Source: Anaerolineaceae bacterium
GTDB taxonomy: Bacteria > Chloroflexota > Anaerolineae > Anaerolineales > Anaerolineaceae
Reading direction: 5' to 3'
DNA: 64,000 nt
NCBI GenBank assembly: GCA_029975475.1
Contig: JARKPB010000008.1
Coordinates: forward strand, 434,001 to 498,000
Shown: positions 1 through 8,899 of the stretch, piece by piece
Position numbering within the stretch: the first letter of the stretch is position 1
Layout: each line of letters begins with the position of its first letter
Program-made: the position numbers and the translations under genes
The notes under the pieces: generated by a model
Databases searched by the model: none
What the model was told of the DNA's origin: nothing
The model's input: the letters and a program-made list of their open reading frames with translations, nothing else

Positions 1-363
1 GCCGATAATCGTGGCGAGCGCCCCGGTGAAGGGCCGGTTGGCGTTGATTAAGATTTGCTGAATCGCGCTGGCGGCGTCGCGCCCTACCACTGTCGAAATC
101 TCGGTCAGCAGGCGGCCTTGCGCCGCGGCAGGGCCAAAAACCAGCCCGGCAATGAAAATCGCGATTAACAGGAACGGCGCCATTGAAAAAATCGTGTAAT
201 AAGCCAGACCGGCTGACATGCGGTTGGCTTTATCTTTGCTCCATTCCCGGTACGTATCTCGAAAGAGAAACCAGATTTCTTTCAGGGCTGCCACAGGTTT
301 CAAACCGCGCATCAGCGCATGCATTTGCCTGAAAAAATCTGAAAGCGATGCATTCTTCGCCAT
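1..363 (-). CDS. YihY/BrkB-family inner membrane protein (partial, N-terminal part)
   Basis: Reading leftward from ATG at 363 gives about 120 residues before the window edge cuts the gene. After a charged N-terminal segment (about residues 1-50) the protein has the family's characteristic N-S/R-M-S-A-G-L-A-Y-Y stretch leading into a first membrane helix, then a region like the ribonuclease BN/YihY Pfam family. Members are multi-pass membrane proteins of unsettled function; the old RNase BN label is an error in the literature. The start is the only ATG before the family-like sequence begins. The C-terminal five or so helices lie outside the window. Family assignment is fairly secure, function is not. 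Confidence 0.8.
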   Translation of the reverse strand, partial: MAKNASLSDFFRQMHALMRGLKPVAALKEIWFLFRDTYREWSKDKANRMSAGLAYYTIFSMAPFLLIAIFIAGLVFGPAAAQGRLLTEISTVVGRDAASAIQQILINANRPFTGALATIIG

Positions 364-437
364 GAAGCCAATTTTACCTGATACCGGATGAGTTGAGCGA
401 ATGGTTAAGGAAAATATGGCGGATGTTCTGAGACGGC

Positions 438-466
438 TTGCTTTGTTGATTATTTAACGCAATAAT
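438..466 (+). promoter_or_regulatory. possible sigma70-type promoter of the formate-THF ligase gene
   Basis: TTGCTT (438-443) and AATAAT (461-466) are 17 bases apart, about 40 bases upstream of the start codon. The -35 match is weak, so this is only a candidate. Confidence 0.35.
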
Positions 467-504
467 AAACTTTACAGTTAAATCAACCCTTAGAGGAGAA
501 AAAT

Positions 505-2433
505 ATGGGCAGCCTTCAGCTGAAAAATCGGAAGCCTTTTACCCCCACAAAGTTAAACCGGGTGGTGCCGGTGCCCGCGGATATTGATATCGCCCAATCG
601 GGGACGCTCAAACCCATCAGTATGGTCGCGGAAGAACTGGGCGTCTTACCCGAGGAACTGGAACTGTACGGTCCTTATAAAGCGAAGGTCAAGCTGGAGA
701 TCCTTGACCGCTTGAAAGATGTACCCGATGGGAAATATATTGATGTGACTGCCATCACTCCCACCCCGCTCGGTGAAGGGAAAACCACCACCACGGTTGG
801 ATTGAGTCAGGCGCTTGGCGCGCACCTGGGGTACCGCGTGATGACCTGCATCCGGCAGCCTTCTCAGGGGCCAACTTTTGGGATCAAAGGCGGCGCGGCT
901 GGCGGAGGTTACAGCCAGGTGATTCCGATGGAGGAGTTCAACCTGCACCTGACCGGGGATATTCACGCCATCACCGCGGCGAATAACCTCATGGCGGCGG
1001 CCATCGACGTCCGCATGATGCATGAAGCCAAATCCAGTGATGACCAGCTCTTTAAAGCATTGTTCCCACTGGATAAGCACGGCAAACGGGTGATCGGACG
1101 AAACATGCGTCCGCGGCTGGAAAAACTGGGGCTCGCCCACATCACTGACCCAGAAGAACTCACCCCCGAACAGCGCAGCAAAGTCTGCCGGCTGGATATT
1201 GACCCGGATTCGATTACCTGGCGCAGGGTGATTGACACCTCTGACCGGTTTTTGCGCGGAATAACCATTGGGCAGGGCGAAGAAGAAACCGGCTTTGAGC
1301 GAAAAACCGGTTTTGATATCACCGTGGCCTCCGAGATCATGGCAATTTTAGCCCTGACGACGGACCTGGCGGACATGCGCAAACGGCTGGGGAAAATCGT
1401 CATCGGGGTAAGCCGGACGGGAGAAGCCATCAGCGCGGATGATCTGGGGGTCGCCGGGGCGCTGACTGTGTTGATGCGCGATGCCATCAAACCCAATCTC
1501 ATGCAAACCCTGGAAGGCACGCCGGTTTTTGTGCACGCGGGCCCTTTTGCCAATATCGCCCACGGCAACAGTTCAATTCTGGCGGATAAAATCGGGCTCA
1601 AACTGGCTGATTTTGTCGTCACCGAGTCGGGCTTTGGTTCCGACATGGGGATGGAAAAATTCTTTAACATCAAATGCCGCTATTCTGGCTTGATTCCCAG
1701 CGTTGTTGTGCTGGTAGCGACCGTCCGCGCGTTGAAAATGCACGGCGGCGGGCCGAAGGTGGTGGCTGGGAAGCCGCTTGATCCTGCCTACACCGGTGAA
1801 AATCTGGAATTGCTGCAGGCCGGCCTGCCGAACATGATCAAACATATCCAGAACGCGCGCAAATTCGGCATCCCGGTTGTGGTGGCAATCAATACCTTCG
1901 CCACCGATACACCGGCAGAACTGGAGCTGATCAAGCGAGCAGCGGTCGAGCAGGGCGGGGCTGAAGCAGCCTGCATCTGCCGCCACTGGGAGCTGGGCGG
2001 CGAAGGCGCGCTGGAGCTGGCCAAAGAAGTGGTTAAAGCGGCTGAAAAACCTTCCAATTTCCGATTCTTGTATGACCTGAAGGCATCCATCAAAGAGAAA
2101 ATCGAAATTATCGCCAGAGAGGTCTACGGCGCGGACGGAGTGGATTACTCACCGGAAGCCGAGGAGAAGATCAAGGAATACACCCGCCTGGGCTTTGATC
2201 AGCTGCCCATCTGTATGGCCAAGACTCACCTCAGCTTTAGCCATGATTCCACGCTCAAAGGTGTGCCAACCGGTTTTCGCATGCCGGTTCGCGACATTCG
2301 CGCCTCAGTCGGCGCGGGCTTTCTCTATCCGTTGGTCGGAAAGATGAGCACGATGCCCGGTTTGCCAACCCGCCCCGCTTTCTATGATGTGGATATTGAT
2401 CTGGAAACCGGCAGGGTGGTTGGCCTGTTCTGA
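505..2433 (+). CDS. fhs: formate--tetrahydrofolate ligase (long, eukaryote-like form)
   Basis: Makes 10-formyl-THF from formate, THF and ATP in the cytoplasm, feeding one-carbon metabolism or the methyl branch of the Wood-Ljungdahl pathway. The P-loop-like [11 protein letters not shown] is at about residues 87-97, followed by the family blocks [22 protein letters not shown] and, at the C-terminus, MPGLPTRP. At 642 residues it is about 80 longer than the usual bacterial enzyme of about 556. The main extra segment, roughly residues 170-235, follows ALF and includes an LTPEQ..LDID stretch of the kind I associate with the synthetase domain of eukaryotic C1-THF synthase. The ATG at 505 is preceded by GAGGAG at a good distance. 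It is a single gene followed by a strong terminator. Confidence 0.95.
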   Translation: MGSLQLKNRKPFTPTKLNRVVPVPADIDIAQSGTLKPISMVAEELGVLPEELELYGPYKAKVKLEILDRLKDVPDGKYIDVTAITPTPLGEGKTTTTVGLSQALGAHLGYRVMTCIRQPSQGPTFGIKGGAAGGGYSQVIPMEEFNLHLTGDIHAITAANNLMAAAIDVRMMHEAKSSDDQLFKALFPLDKHGKRVIGRNMRPRLEKLGLAHITDPEELTPEQRSKVCRLDIDPDSITWRRVIDTSDRFLRGITIGQGEEETGFERKTGFDITVASEIMAILALTTDLADMRKRLGKIVIGVSRTGEAISADDLGVAGALTVLMRDAIKPNLMQTLEGTPVFVHAGPFANIAHGNSSILADKIGLKLADFVVTESGFGSDMGMEKFFNIKCRYSGLIPSVVVLVATVRALKMHGGGPKVVAGKPLDPAYTGENLELLQAGLPNMIKHIQNARKFGIPVVVAINTFATDTPAELELIKRAAVEQGGAEAACICRHWELGGEGALELAKEVVKAAEKPSNFRFLYDLKASIKEKIEIIAREVYGADGVDYSPEAEEKIKEYTRLGFDQLPICMAKTHLSFSHDSTLKGVPTGFRMPVRDIRASVGAGFLYPLVGKMSTMPGLPTRPAFYDVDIDLETGRVVGLF

Positions 2434-2459
2434 TACCTCGCCTGTAACAAACCAATCAA

Positions 2460-2485
2460 AGCCGCCAGGTCCTGGCGGCTTTTTG
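2460..2485 (+). terminator. rho-independent terminator after fhs
   Basis: AGCCGCCA and TGGCGGCT form an 8-bp stem with a short loop, followed directly by a run of T. It lies 27 bases past the fhs stop codon. Confidence 0.85.
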
Positions 2486-2518
2486 TTCAGGGATGTTACA
2501 ATTGCGCAGGAGTATCCG

Positions 2519-3304
2519 ATGGAGATCTTTTTTTCAAAATTTCTTCCCACCCTGGTCTATCCGCTCGGACTGGTCACATTACTCTTATTCGCCGCGGTGT
2601 TATCCCGCAAGAAACCCCGTCAGAGCAGAACTCTGGCGCTGATCGCGCTGCTGATCCTTTTTCTGGGCGGTAACCGCTGGGTCTCTTCCGCCCTGGCGCG
2701 GTCGTTAGAGGTTCAGTATCAGGCGCCTGCCCAGATTCCGGCAGCGGATGTCATCGTGGTGCTGGGCGGAGGGACAGAGTCAGCCTCACCGCCGCGCGCG
2801 TATACCGAGGTGAACGGAGCTGGCGACCGCGTGATTTACGCCTTCCGGTTGTACCAGCAGGGAAAAGCCAGCCACCTGCTGCTGAGCGGCGGCCGAATTT
2901 CCTGGCTGGATGAAGAGACCAGTTCTCCCGCGGAGGATATGGCTGAATTATTGACCCTGTTTGGCGTTCCAGAAGACGCCCTCTGGCTGGAAGATCAATC
3001 CCAAAATACAGAGGAAAACGCCGCTTACGCGCGGGCGTTTCTCGCGGAAAAAGGGATTAACCGCATTATTTTGGTAACTTCAGCGATGCATATGCCGCGT
3101 TCTGTCCGGCTGTTCCAGGCACAGGGTTTTGAGGTGATCCCCGCGCCGGCAGATTTCGCGGTGACCGACGACCGCTGGCAGGCGCTGCTTCATCCAGACT
3201 GGCGGACATTTCTGGTTGACCTGCTGCCCAGCGCTTCCAGTCTGAACCTGACCACCAACGCGCTGAAAGAATACATTGGTATGGCCGTCAATAGGTTTAA
3301 GTAA
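2519..3304 (+). CDS. YdcF/ElyC/SanA-family membrane protein (DUF218)
   Basis: A 261-residue protein with two N-terminal membrane helices (about residues 9-29 and 38-52) and a DUF218 domain beginning with DVIVVLGGG at about 77-85. Other family blocks are the LLLSGG segment, SQNTEENA and the LVTSAMHMPRS segment near the middle of the domain. Relatives such as SanA and ElyC affect cell-envelope integrity and peptidoglycan precursor use, but the biochemical activity is not established. I chose ATG at 2519, which has GCAGGAG upstream; the reading frame is open further upstream but that stretch covers the fhs terminator and is not protein-like. It is probably transcribed on its own. Confidence 0.85.
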   Translation: MEIFFSKFLPTLVYPLGLVTLLLFAAVLSRKKPRQSRTLALIALLILFLGGNRWVSSALARSLEVQYQAPAQIPAADVIVVLGGGTESASPPRAYTEVNGAGDRVIYAFRLYQQGKASHLLLSGGRISWLDEETSSPAEDMAELLTLFGVPEDALWLEDQSQNTEENAAYARAFLAEKGINRIILVTSAMHMPRSVRLFQAQGFEVIPAPADFAVTDDRWQALLHPDWRTFLVDLLPSASSLNLTTNALKEYIGMAVNRFK

Positions 3305-3354
3305 TTCATTTCCATCCGGCTGGTTTACCGGACGCGAACAGCCGGATGATGTGA

Positions 3355-4710
3355 TTAATTCCCGGCGATACTGAACGATGGGAGCGATCCGCTGCCTGGA
3401 CCGGCCAGATACGCGACCAGGTTGACCGCGCCGCTGTCGAAGACTCGCAGTTCCCAGCCCCCGCCTTCATCGGTGATGTACACAAACCGATCGGGAGATA
3501 CCCACCGCAGATCCAGCACCCTGCCCACAGGCGTGAGGGTTGAAACCCCGCCGCTGGTATCGACCAGGTAAAGCCCGCCGGGATCGCTGGCGCTTACCGC
3601 CAGGCGGGAGGAATCGGGCGACCAGTACAACTGGTCGTAACTGCCTGTGCCTGCCAGACGGTCGCCCCCGCCGTCCAGGTTGACCAGGTGCAGCTCGCTG
3701 GTCGTTCCGCTGTCTCCGACTGGCCGCAGGTAAGCCAGCCAACTTAAATCAGGGCTGAAGGGGGCGGTATTTAACGGTCGATTGGTGATGGTGCCGATTG
3801 AGCCCGCAGGCGATCCGTCAACGGGCAGGTTCCAGACTGTGCTGTTCGGGGTCGGCAGAGCGAAAGGCTCGACCGGGGGCACAACCGCGCGTAACGCCGC
3901 GCCGTCAAAGCGCCAGGTAGGGAGGACATGGTAGGCGTATTCGCTGGCGGTATTGATGAACGGGTACGTCAGCACGTTCATGCGCAGATTGCCTCCATCC
4001 GCGTTCATTAAACTTACTGAGGTTGGCGTTGATACAGCGATCTGAGCGCCGTCAGGCGCATAGGTGAACATGCCGCCGCTTCCCGCTGGGAGCAGATTGG
4101 TGCGGGTAAGCGTTTCGGTATCGATCACCCAGAGATCGCGGTTTAACAGCAGCCCGGGTCCGTCAAATACCAGGCGGGTTGAAAACGCCAGCCGGGTGCT
4201 GCGCGGGATCCACTCCATTTGATGGATGTTCAGCGTCAGCGCGCCCGCATCTGTGCGCGGCATCCCGGCCAGATCCGCTGCGCTGAGGAGCAGGATTTCG
4301 CCGCTGCCATCCGCGCGGATTAAGTACAGATTTTGATTGGTGAAATCCGAGGAGCGCACGAAGGCGATCCGGCTGCCATCCGGGGAAAGGCGGCAGAACA
4401 GGACATCCCCGCTAAAGGTTAACTGCTGCGGCAGGCTGCCCTCTGTCCAGATCCAAAGGTTGCTGCCGGTATCCAGATACGCCACGCGGAGAGGCGCGGC
4501 CGGCGAAGGAGTCGGGCTGGCCGCCGCGGGTTCAAGCGGGGTGGAAGGCGCGGGCGCGCCAGCGCTGACCGTTGCCGCCACCGCGGTCGCAATCGCGTCC
4601 GGTGAAAGCGTGGCAGGTGCCGCCGGCAGCCCGGGAAAAGATGGGACGCAGGCGGTTAACAGCACGACTGCGAGCAAAGCGATAACCGGGTAGAGCAGGT
4701 TGCGGGTCAT
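3355..4710 (-). CDS. lipoprotein with WD40-like (PD40/TolB-type) beta-propeller
   Basis: A 451-residue predicted lipoprotein. The signal sequence ends in a lipobox LTAC with the acylated Cys at residue 21. An Ala/Pro/Thr-rich linker follows to about residue 70, then repeated blade motifs of the PD40 type such as SPDGSRIAFVRS, APDGAQIAVS and SPDSSRLAVS. It should sit on the outer face of the membrane; the ligand is unknown. The start at 4710 has GGAGAA upstream and begins the signal peptide cleanly; an upstream in-frame extension lacks these. It is transcribed away from the XRE-cupin regulator. A related partial gene lies at the other end of the window. Confidence 0.8.
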   Translation of the reverse strand: MTRNLLYPVIALLAVVLLTACVPSFPGLPAAPATLSPDAIATAVAATVSAGAPAPSTPLEPAAASPTPSPAAPLRVAYLDTGSNLWIWTEGSLPQQLTFSGDVLFCRLSPDGSRIAFVRSSDFTNQNLYLIRADGSGEILLLSAADLAGMPRTDAGALTLNIHQMEWIPRSTRLAFSTRLVFDGPGLLLNRDLWVIDTETLTRTNLLPAGSGGMFTYAPDGAQIAVSTPTSVSLMNADGGNLRMNVLTYPFINTASEYAYHVLPTWRFDGAALRAVVPPVEPFALPTPNSTVWNLPVDGSPAGSIGTITNRPLNTAPFSPDLSWLAYLRPVGDSGTTSELHLVNLDGGGDRLAGTGSYDQLYWSPDSSRLAVSASDPGGLYLVDTSGGVSTLTPVGRVLDLRWVSPDRFVYITDEGGGWELRVFDSGAVNLVAYLAGPGSGSLPSFSIAGN

Positions 4711-4815
4711 GGAATTTCTCCTTCCGGGTAAAATAGGAGTATAGAGAATATGACTTTGATATACTATACCAAAAATATCCAAATTATGCTATTCAGGTGA
4801 GGTAAAGGAGGGGAT

Positions 4816-5469
4816 ATGGAATACCCGGCGCGTGACGCATTGTCCATTGATGTCGCCCAGCGTTTGAAATCCTTAAGGGAGGAACGCGGCATCTCTATTC
4901 GCGAACTGGCCAGGCGCAGCGGTTTATCCGCCAATGCTTTAAGTATGATCGAGCGCGGGTTGACATCCCCTTCGGTGAGCACATTAAATAAAATCGGCGC
5001 CGCGCTTGAAATTCCAGTTACCGCTTTTTTTCGCCAGGAACTGGAAAAGCGGGCTGTGGTCTTTCGCAAAGCCAGCGAACGCATGCGCGCGCCGATCAGC
5101 CGCGGCCTGTGGGAAAGCCTGGGAGGGGAAGAATTTCAGGGAAGGGTTGAAGCGTTTCTGTTAACGCTGGAAAACGGCGGCCACAGCGGTCCGCATGGTA
5201 TGATCCATACCGGGCACGAATTCGTCTTCTGCCTGCGCGGCAAACTGGAGTACGAGGTCGAAGCCGTGCGCTATTTGCTTGAACCCGGCGACAGCCTCCT
5301 GTTCGCGGCCAGGCTAAATCACCGCTGGCGCAATCCCGGCGATACGGTCAGTTCAGCGATTATCCTGATCTCTGGATTTGAGGAGTCCGAACGCCCGGGT
5401 GAATTTCATCTCGCCTCTCAAGCGGACGCAAAAACCCCGGGCCCGCAGGACATGATCTACGAAGGTTAA
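4816..5469 (+). CDS. XRE-family transcriptional regulator with C-terminal cupin domain
   Basis: A 217-residue regulator. Residues about 12-66 are a helix-turn-helix of the XRE/HipB type (ISIRELARRSGLSANALSMIE). Residues about 110-190 are a small cupin barrel with the family pattern of His and Glu residues (HTGHEFVFCLRGKLEYEV, then LEPGDSLLF). Such proteins bind a small molecule, often an amino acid, polyamine or sugar derivative, and repress neighbouring genes. The start has a strong AAAGGAGGGG ribosome site. It converges on the diaminopimelate dehydrogenase-like gene and diverges from the lipoprotein gene; its targets cannot be read from the sequence. Confidence 0.88.
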   Translation: MEYPARDALSIDVAQRLKSLREERGISIRELARRSGLSANALSMIERGLTSPSVSTLNKIGAALEIPVTAFFRQELEKRAVVFRKASERMRAPISRGLWESLGGEEFQGRVEAFLLTLENGGHSGPHGMIHTGHEFVFCLRGKLEYEVEAVRYLLEPGDSLLFAARLNHRWRNPGDTVSSAIILISGFEESERPGEFHLASQADAKTPGPQDMIYEG

Positions 5470-5470
5470 G

Positions 5471-5505
5471 AAAAAACACCGCCGGCCTGATTATGACCGG
5501 CGGTG
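5471..5505 (-). terminator. rho-independent terminator of the leftward GntR/PLP/dehydrogenase operon
   Basis: CACCGCCGG (5477-5485) pairs with CCGGCGGTG (5497-5505). Read leftward the stem is followed by six T. It sits just past the stop of the dehydrogenase-like gene and may also stop the convergent XRE gene. Confidence 0.85.
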
Positions 5506-5509
5506 CAGT

Positions 5510-6421
5510 TTATACCAGCCTTTGCGATAACTCATCCAGCGAAGCGGGCAGGAAGTAACCCAGCGGTACTTCCAGCATGGTGTGAGCTCCCGGGGAAAGG
5601 CGGGTGGCTGCACGGGCACAGCTGACCAGAACCTGCGCGGTTGAGGCGGGATTATGAAAGGTCGTTTCAAAGCGCAGCAGCTGGTTATCGATCCCGCAGG
5701 CGCCGCCCTTGCGGAAAACCTGAATGGCGTGCCCGGTATCCACCAGGGGTGTCACATCTGGCACCTGGAAAACGCGCACATCATCCTTGATGAAGTACGG
5801 GTCTTTTAGAATGGCGTTCTTAACCGCTTCAAAATCTGCACCTGGTTCCAGCTCCAGATAGAGGTCGCGTTTATGACAGCCCGGGTCGCCCGGTCGGGTT
5901 ATCGAGAGGGCGTCTTTAACCCCCGCGTAGGAACGCGCGGCCACACTGTGCCCCATTGACATTCCAGGGCCGTAGGTTACATAAGTCAGGCCGGTCGGCG
6001 CCCACATTTCAAACAGGGCTCGGATCATGGTGCTGACGCCCGGGTCAACTCCGCCGCCCATGATTGCCGCCGTTCCAGCCTGGCGGGCAGCCGGATCGAG
6101 CGTGTTTTTCAGCCGAAGGAACGGTTCTCCGTGAAGGTCAAAACAATCCACCGTGTGAATCCCGGCCGCCAGAAGCGGCGGGGCGACTTTTTCGACACTC
6201 CGGGTGGGCACAGCCAGGATGACCACATCAGGTTTAACCGGCAGTTCATCCACCGAGGCCGCCACCGGGATGTCTCCCATACGGCATTGAATTTCATCCA
6301 CATGTTCCGGCAGGTCTATCACGCCGGCCAGACGCATATCCGCGGCCAGTTCAATTCCCCGAACGGCCATTTCACCGATGTGGCCGCAGCCCATCACTGC
6401 AACATGAATCAATTTCTCCAT
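5510..6421 (-). CDS. diaminopimelate dehydrogenase-family NADP-dependent oxidoreductase
   Basis: A 303-residue Rossmann enzyme. The dinucleotide motif GCGHIG is at residues 11-16. The rest carries the signature blocks of meso-diaminopimelate dehydrogenase: DPGVSTMIR, GPGMSMGHS, AGVKDALS.TRPG and a tail with FHNPASTAQV. The known reaction is reversible reductive amination of 2-amino-6-oxopimelate to meso-DAP with NADPH and ammonia, a one-step branch of lysine and peptidoglycan synthesis. Here it is the last gene of an operon with a GntR regulator and an unidentified PLP enzyme, not of lysine genes, so a catabolic role or another diamino acid substrate is possible. Family is well supported; exact substrate is inferred. 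Confidence 0.8.
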   Translation of the reverse strand: MEKLIHVAVMGCGHIGEMAVRGIELAADMRLAGVIDLPEHVDEIQCRMGDIPVAASVDELPVKPDVVILAVPTRSVEKVAPPLLAAGIHTVDCFDLHGEPFLRLKNTLDPAARQAGTAAIMGGGVDPGVSTMIRALFEMWAPTGLTYVTYGPGMSMGHSVAARSYAGVKDALSITRPGDPGCHKRDLYLELEPGADFEAVKNAILKDPYFIKDDVRVFQVPDVTPLVDTGHAIQVFRKGGACGIDNQLLRFETTFHNPASTAQVLVSCARAATRLSPGAHTMLEVPLGYFLPASLDELSQRLV

Positions 6422-6477
6422 CTAATTTAACCCTCCCGTTGCGCTGCCATTATACCGCGACATCACCGGCAGAATGA

Positions 6478-6504
6478 GGAGCAGCCTGGGGGTCAGGCTG
6501 CTCC
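6478..6504 (-). terminator. strong hairpin between the PLP enzyme and dehydrogenase-like genes
   Basis: An 11-bp perfect stem (GGAGCAGCCTG with CAGGCTGCTCC) and a 5-base loop. There is no T run on the leftward side, so it may be an mRNA stability or processing element rather than a full terminator. Confidence 0.5.
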
Positions 6505-6528
6505 ACCAAAGGAGTGATGCGGCTTACC

Positions 6529-7998
6529 TTAATCAAGCAGCCCGGCATGGCGGCTGATAATCTCAATGGCTTTGAAGCAGCAGCGCACAATCAAACGGGT
6601 GGGCTCTTCGAGTAAGTTGCCGTTCTCATCCAGGTTGCCGACCCCGTTCGAAATCATAATATTGGCGTCATAACCGATGGTAGGCACCAGCCCCATCTGT
6701 GACATACAGTTCTGAACGATGTTGGAACCGGCGTACATGTCCTCAATGGAGAAGATCGGAATGCCCATTTCATCTTCGGTCCAGCTGTCGTAATAATTCA
6801 GCTCGACAGCCAGGCAGTTTTTCGACTTGAAGATGTTCCAGCCTTTCTGCAGCTTTTTGGGCAGCATGGCGAACTCTTCGGTGACGATCTTGTATAAACC
6901 GTCCAGTGCGCTGCTGGCGACTTCGGGATGATCTTTCAAGATGCGCATGGCTGCCAGAGCTCCGGCCAGGGCTTCTTTACCGGGATCAAAACCCACATAA
7001 GCCGCTTTGCCGTGGGATGAGAGCGTTCCGTAACGGGCGCCGTGGATTCCCAGGGCTCGGCGGATGAGCACCATCGGTTCTTCCTTGCCGATGATCAACC
7101 CGCAGGTGGGAGCGCCGGCTGCTTTATCCATGGAATAAACCATCACATCCGCCCCGTTCTGGCGAATATCGGTGCCGAGGAAAGGCACACCCCATGCGTT
7201 GTCAACAATATAGGGCACATCGTATTTTTCAGCCAGCTTCGCCAGGCCGCGCTGCAGGCTGGGAGCCCCATTGCGGTCCTTCTCGCCGTACCCATAACCG
7301 GGGGTGTCATAGCCGAGGGAAGCGTAACCGGCGAGGGTATCCGCGTGGCGGGCAGAGATTTCTTCGATCCGTTCGATGGTTTTTGAAGCATCCACATGCA
7401 GCATGTTGGGGATCGGGTTGTATTTGATCCCGTGGCATTCGTACGTCGCGCCGACGGGTTTGACGAAAATTGTATCCAGGTTGAAAGCGCGCTTTCCTTG
7501 AACGCCGTATTCGCCCGCCGCCTCGCCGCGCTCAGCGTTCACTTCTTTGTATTTCGGGGGGAAGGGCCGCCCGTACGCACCCTGGTGATGCATGTGGCGT
7601 TCGTACGGAGCGATATAGCGGGCGCGGTAAGGCTCGCCGCGGCCCAGGGTCGGGGGCATACACAGGACATCGTAGGCGACGTTAATCCCGGCTTCACAGG
7701 TGCTGATCAGGGCGGCGTCGTAGCCGTCTCCGTAATATTCTTTGACCAGTTCGCGAATTTTCTCATCCAATACTGCGCTGGGGATCACCTTGCGGGCAGA
7801 ATCGCTCATCGCGCGGTCGACCTCGCTTGCCAGCAGCCCGTGACAGCCAGAAACCGCGCCGGTCAGACCAAGGTTATTTTTCAAATCACCTTTTACGCCG
7901 ATTTCTTCGGCGGCCTGGCGCGCCTCGGCATAAATCGCCGCCTGGCTGGCCTGCAGGTGCTTGTACAGCTGATACTTGAACTTGAACTTGTTTGCCAT
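6529..7998 (-). CDS. SelA/SepSecS-like fold-type I PLP enzyme, substrate unknown
   Basis: A 489-residue PLP enzyme I cannot name precisely. Asp266 in IVDNAWG should bind the pyridine nitrogen, and Lys292 in VYSMDKAAGAPTCG should form the Schiff base. The spacing and the S-x-D-K-x-x-x-x-P-x-x-G pattern resemble selenocysteine synthases (SelA, SepSecS) and the SelA-like D-glucosaminate-6-phosphate ammonia lyases, which all eliminate or replace a group at the beta carbon. No cysteine desulfurase or class I aminotransferase signature is evident. ATG at 7998 has AGGAGAAG upstream. The gene lies 32 bases after a GntR regulator and upstream of the diaminopimelate dehydrogenase-like gene, so the three likely form one amino-acid pathway. 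The fold call is fair; the reaction is inference. Confidence 0.65.
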   Translation of the reverse strand: MANKFKFKYQLYKHLQASQAAIYAEARQAAEEIGVKGDLKNNLGLTGAVSGCHGLLASEVDRAMSDSARKVIPSAVLDEKIRELVKEYYGDGYDAALISTCEAGINVAYDVLCMPPTLGRGEPYRARYIAPYERHMHHQGAYGRPFPPKYKEVNAERGEAAGEYGVQGKRAFNLDTIFVKPVGATYECHGIKYNPIPNMLHVDASKTIERIEEISARHADTLAGYASLGYDTPGYGYGEKDRNGAPSLQRGLAKLAEKYDVPYIVDNAWGVPFLGTDIRQNGADVMVYSMDKAAGAPTCGLIIGKEEPMVLIRRALGIHGARYGTLSSHGKAAYVGFDPGKEALAGALAAMRILKDHPEVASSALDGLYKIVTEEFAMLPKKLQKGWNIFKSKNCLAVELNYYDSWTEDEMGIPIFSIEDMYAGSNIVQNCMSQMGLVPTIGYDANIMISNGVGNLDENGNLLEEPTRLIVRCCFKAIEIISRHAGLLD

Positions 7999-8030
7999 GA
8001 TCTTCTCCTGATATGATGGATTCGGATGGT

Positions 8031-8768
8031 TTATTCCTGCCCGACAGGCTCAAATTGCCTGCTGATATTTTCATGGACGAGGTGGGCGAGGTCGTCCAGG
8101 TTGTTGGCGCTTAAATCTTCCAGCACACTGAGCATGTGGTTGCGCATCAATCCCTCCGCAGCGGCTGCGTCCCGGGCTGCCAGGGCTTCAAAGACCCGTT
8201 CGTGCTCGCGCGAGGATTTGTGCATCCGTCCCTGCTGGTAGTTTGCCAGGGTGCGGTAGCGGTGAAGGTGGTCATCCAGATTGTTTAAGATGCCCGCGAG
8301 GCGCTGATTGCCCGCGCAGGTCACGATTCTCTGGTGAAAACCGCGGTTGCATTGTTCAATACCAGGGAAATCTTGATCATCAACCGCCTGCTGATGGCGG
8401 GCAATTATCCGGCTCAGGGTGTCCAAATCCTCCGGCGTGCATCGGAGTGCTGCCTGTCCCGCGGCGAAACCTTCCAGAGCCGCGCGCAGGGCAAAGATTT
8501 CATGTAAATCCTGCTGGGTTAATTCGGCAACAAAGGCCCCTTTGTAGGGTAACTTCACCACCAAACCTTCGTTCTCAAGGCGCGAAAGCGCATCCCTTAC
8601 CGGGGTTTTTGAAATTCCAAGCTGTCGGGCCAGTTCGGATTCGACCAGCGCTTCACCGGGCAGGAGTTGATAGGACAAAATGGCTTTTTTGATGGAATCA
8701 TAGGCCAGTTTTTCCAGGGAAATCAGGCTGGCGACAGGTTCAAGGGCGGTAGAAAGCGGATGGGACAT
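8031..8768 (-). CDS. GntR-family transcriptional regulator (FadR/FCD subfamily)
   Basis: A 245-residue regulator with an N-terminal winged helix (about residues 15-85; LPGEALVESELARQLGISKTPVRDALSRLE pattern, split here by family blocks) and a C-terminal all-helical FCD domain (about 95-225). FCD domains typically bind a carboxylic acid or amino acid, often through a metal held by Asp and His residues; several His are present around residues 130 and 170. It is the first gene of the operon with the PLP enzyme and the dehydrogenase-like enzyme and so probably controls it. A near-perfect 18-bp palindrome lies just upstream. Confidence 0.9.
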   Translation of the reverse strand: MSHPLSTALEPVASLISLEKLAYDSIKKAILSYQLLPGEALVESELARQLGISKTPVRDALSRLENEGLVVKLPYKGAFVAELTQQDLHEIFALRAALEGFAAGQAALRCTPEDLDTLSRIIARHQQAVDDQDFPGIEQCNRGFHQRIVTCAGNQRLAGILNNLDDHLHRYRTLANYQQGRMHKSSREHERVFEALAARDAAAAEGLMRNHMLSVLEDLSANNLDDLAHLVHENISRQFEPVGQE

Positions 8769-8780
8769 AAGCGGTCATCA

Positions 8781-8798
8781 TATAAGATATATATTATA
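8781..8798. promoter_or_regulatory. candidate GntR operator, 18-bp near-palindrome
   Basis: TATAAGATATATATTATA is a near-perfect inverted repeat (one mismatched pair) 12 bases upstream of the GntR start codon. On the leftward strand it contains TATAAT, so a repressor bound here would cover the -10 region. A 15-of-18 match lies upstream of ridA at 55799-55816. Confidence 0.5.
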
Positions 8799-8899
8799 CG
8801 ATATACATATTTTACATCGGCTGGCGGGTTCTGTCAATAGGCGGGTGAATTTTTTAAGCCAAATCCGGCGCGCCAGGCAGCCCCGGGTTGTGCTATTCT

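Noticed and set aside
963-1673. A leftward gene inside fhs
   Set aside because: It is an open frame opposite a strongly conserved gene, with low-complexity Arg/Ser-rich translation and no domain; the same applies to other antisense frames in GC-rich genes here.
2384-2518. A longer start for the YdcF-like protein
   Set aside because: It would read through the end of fhs and its terminator hairpin.
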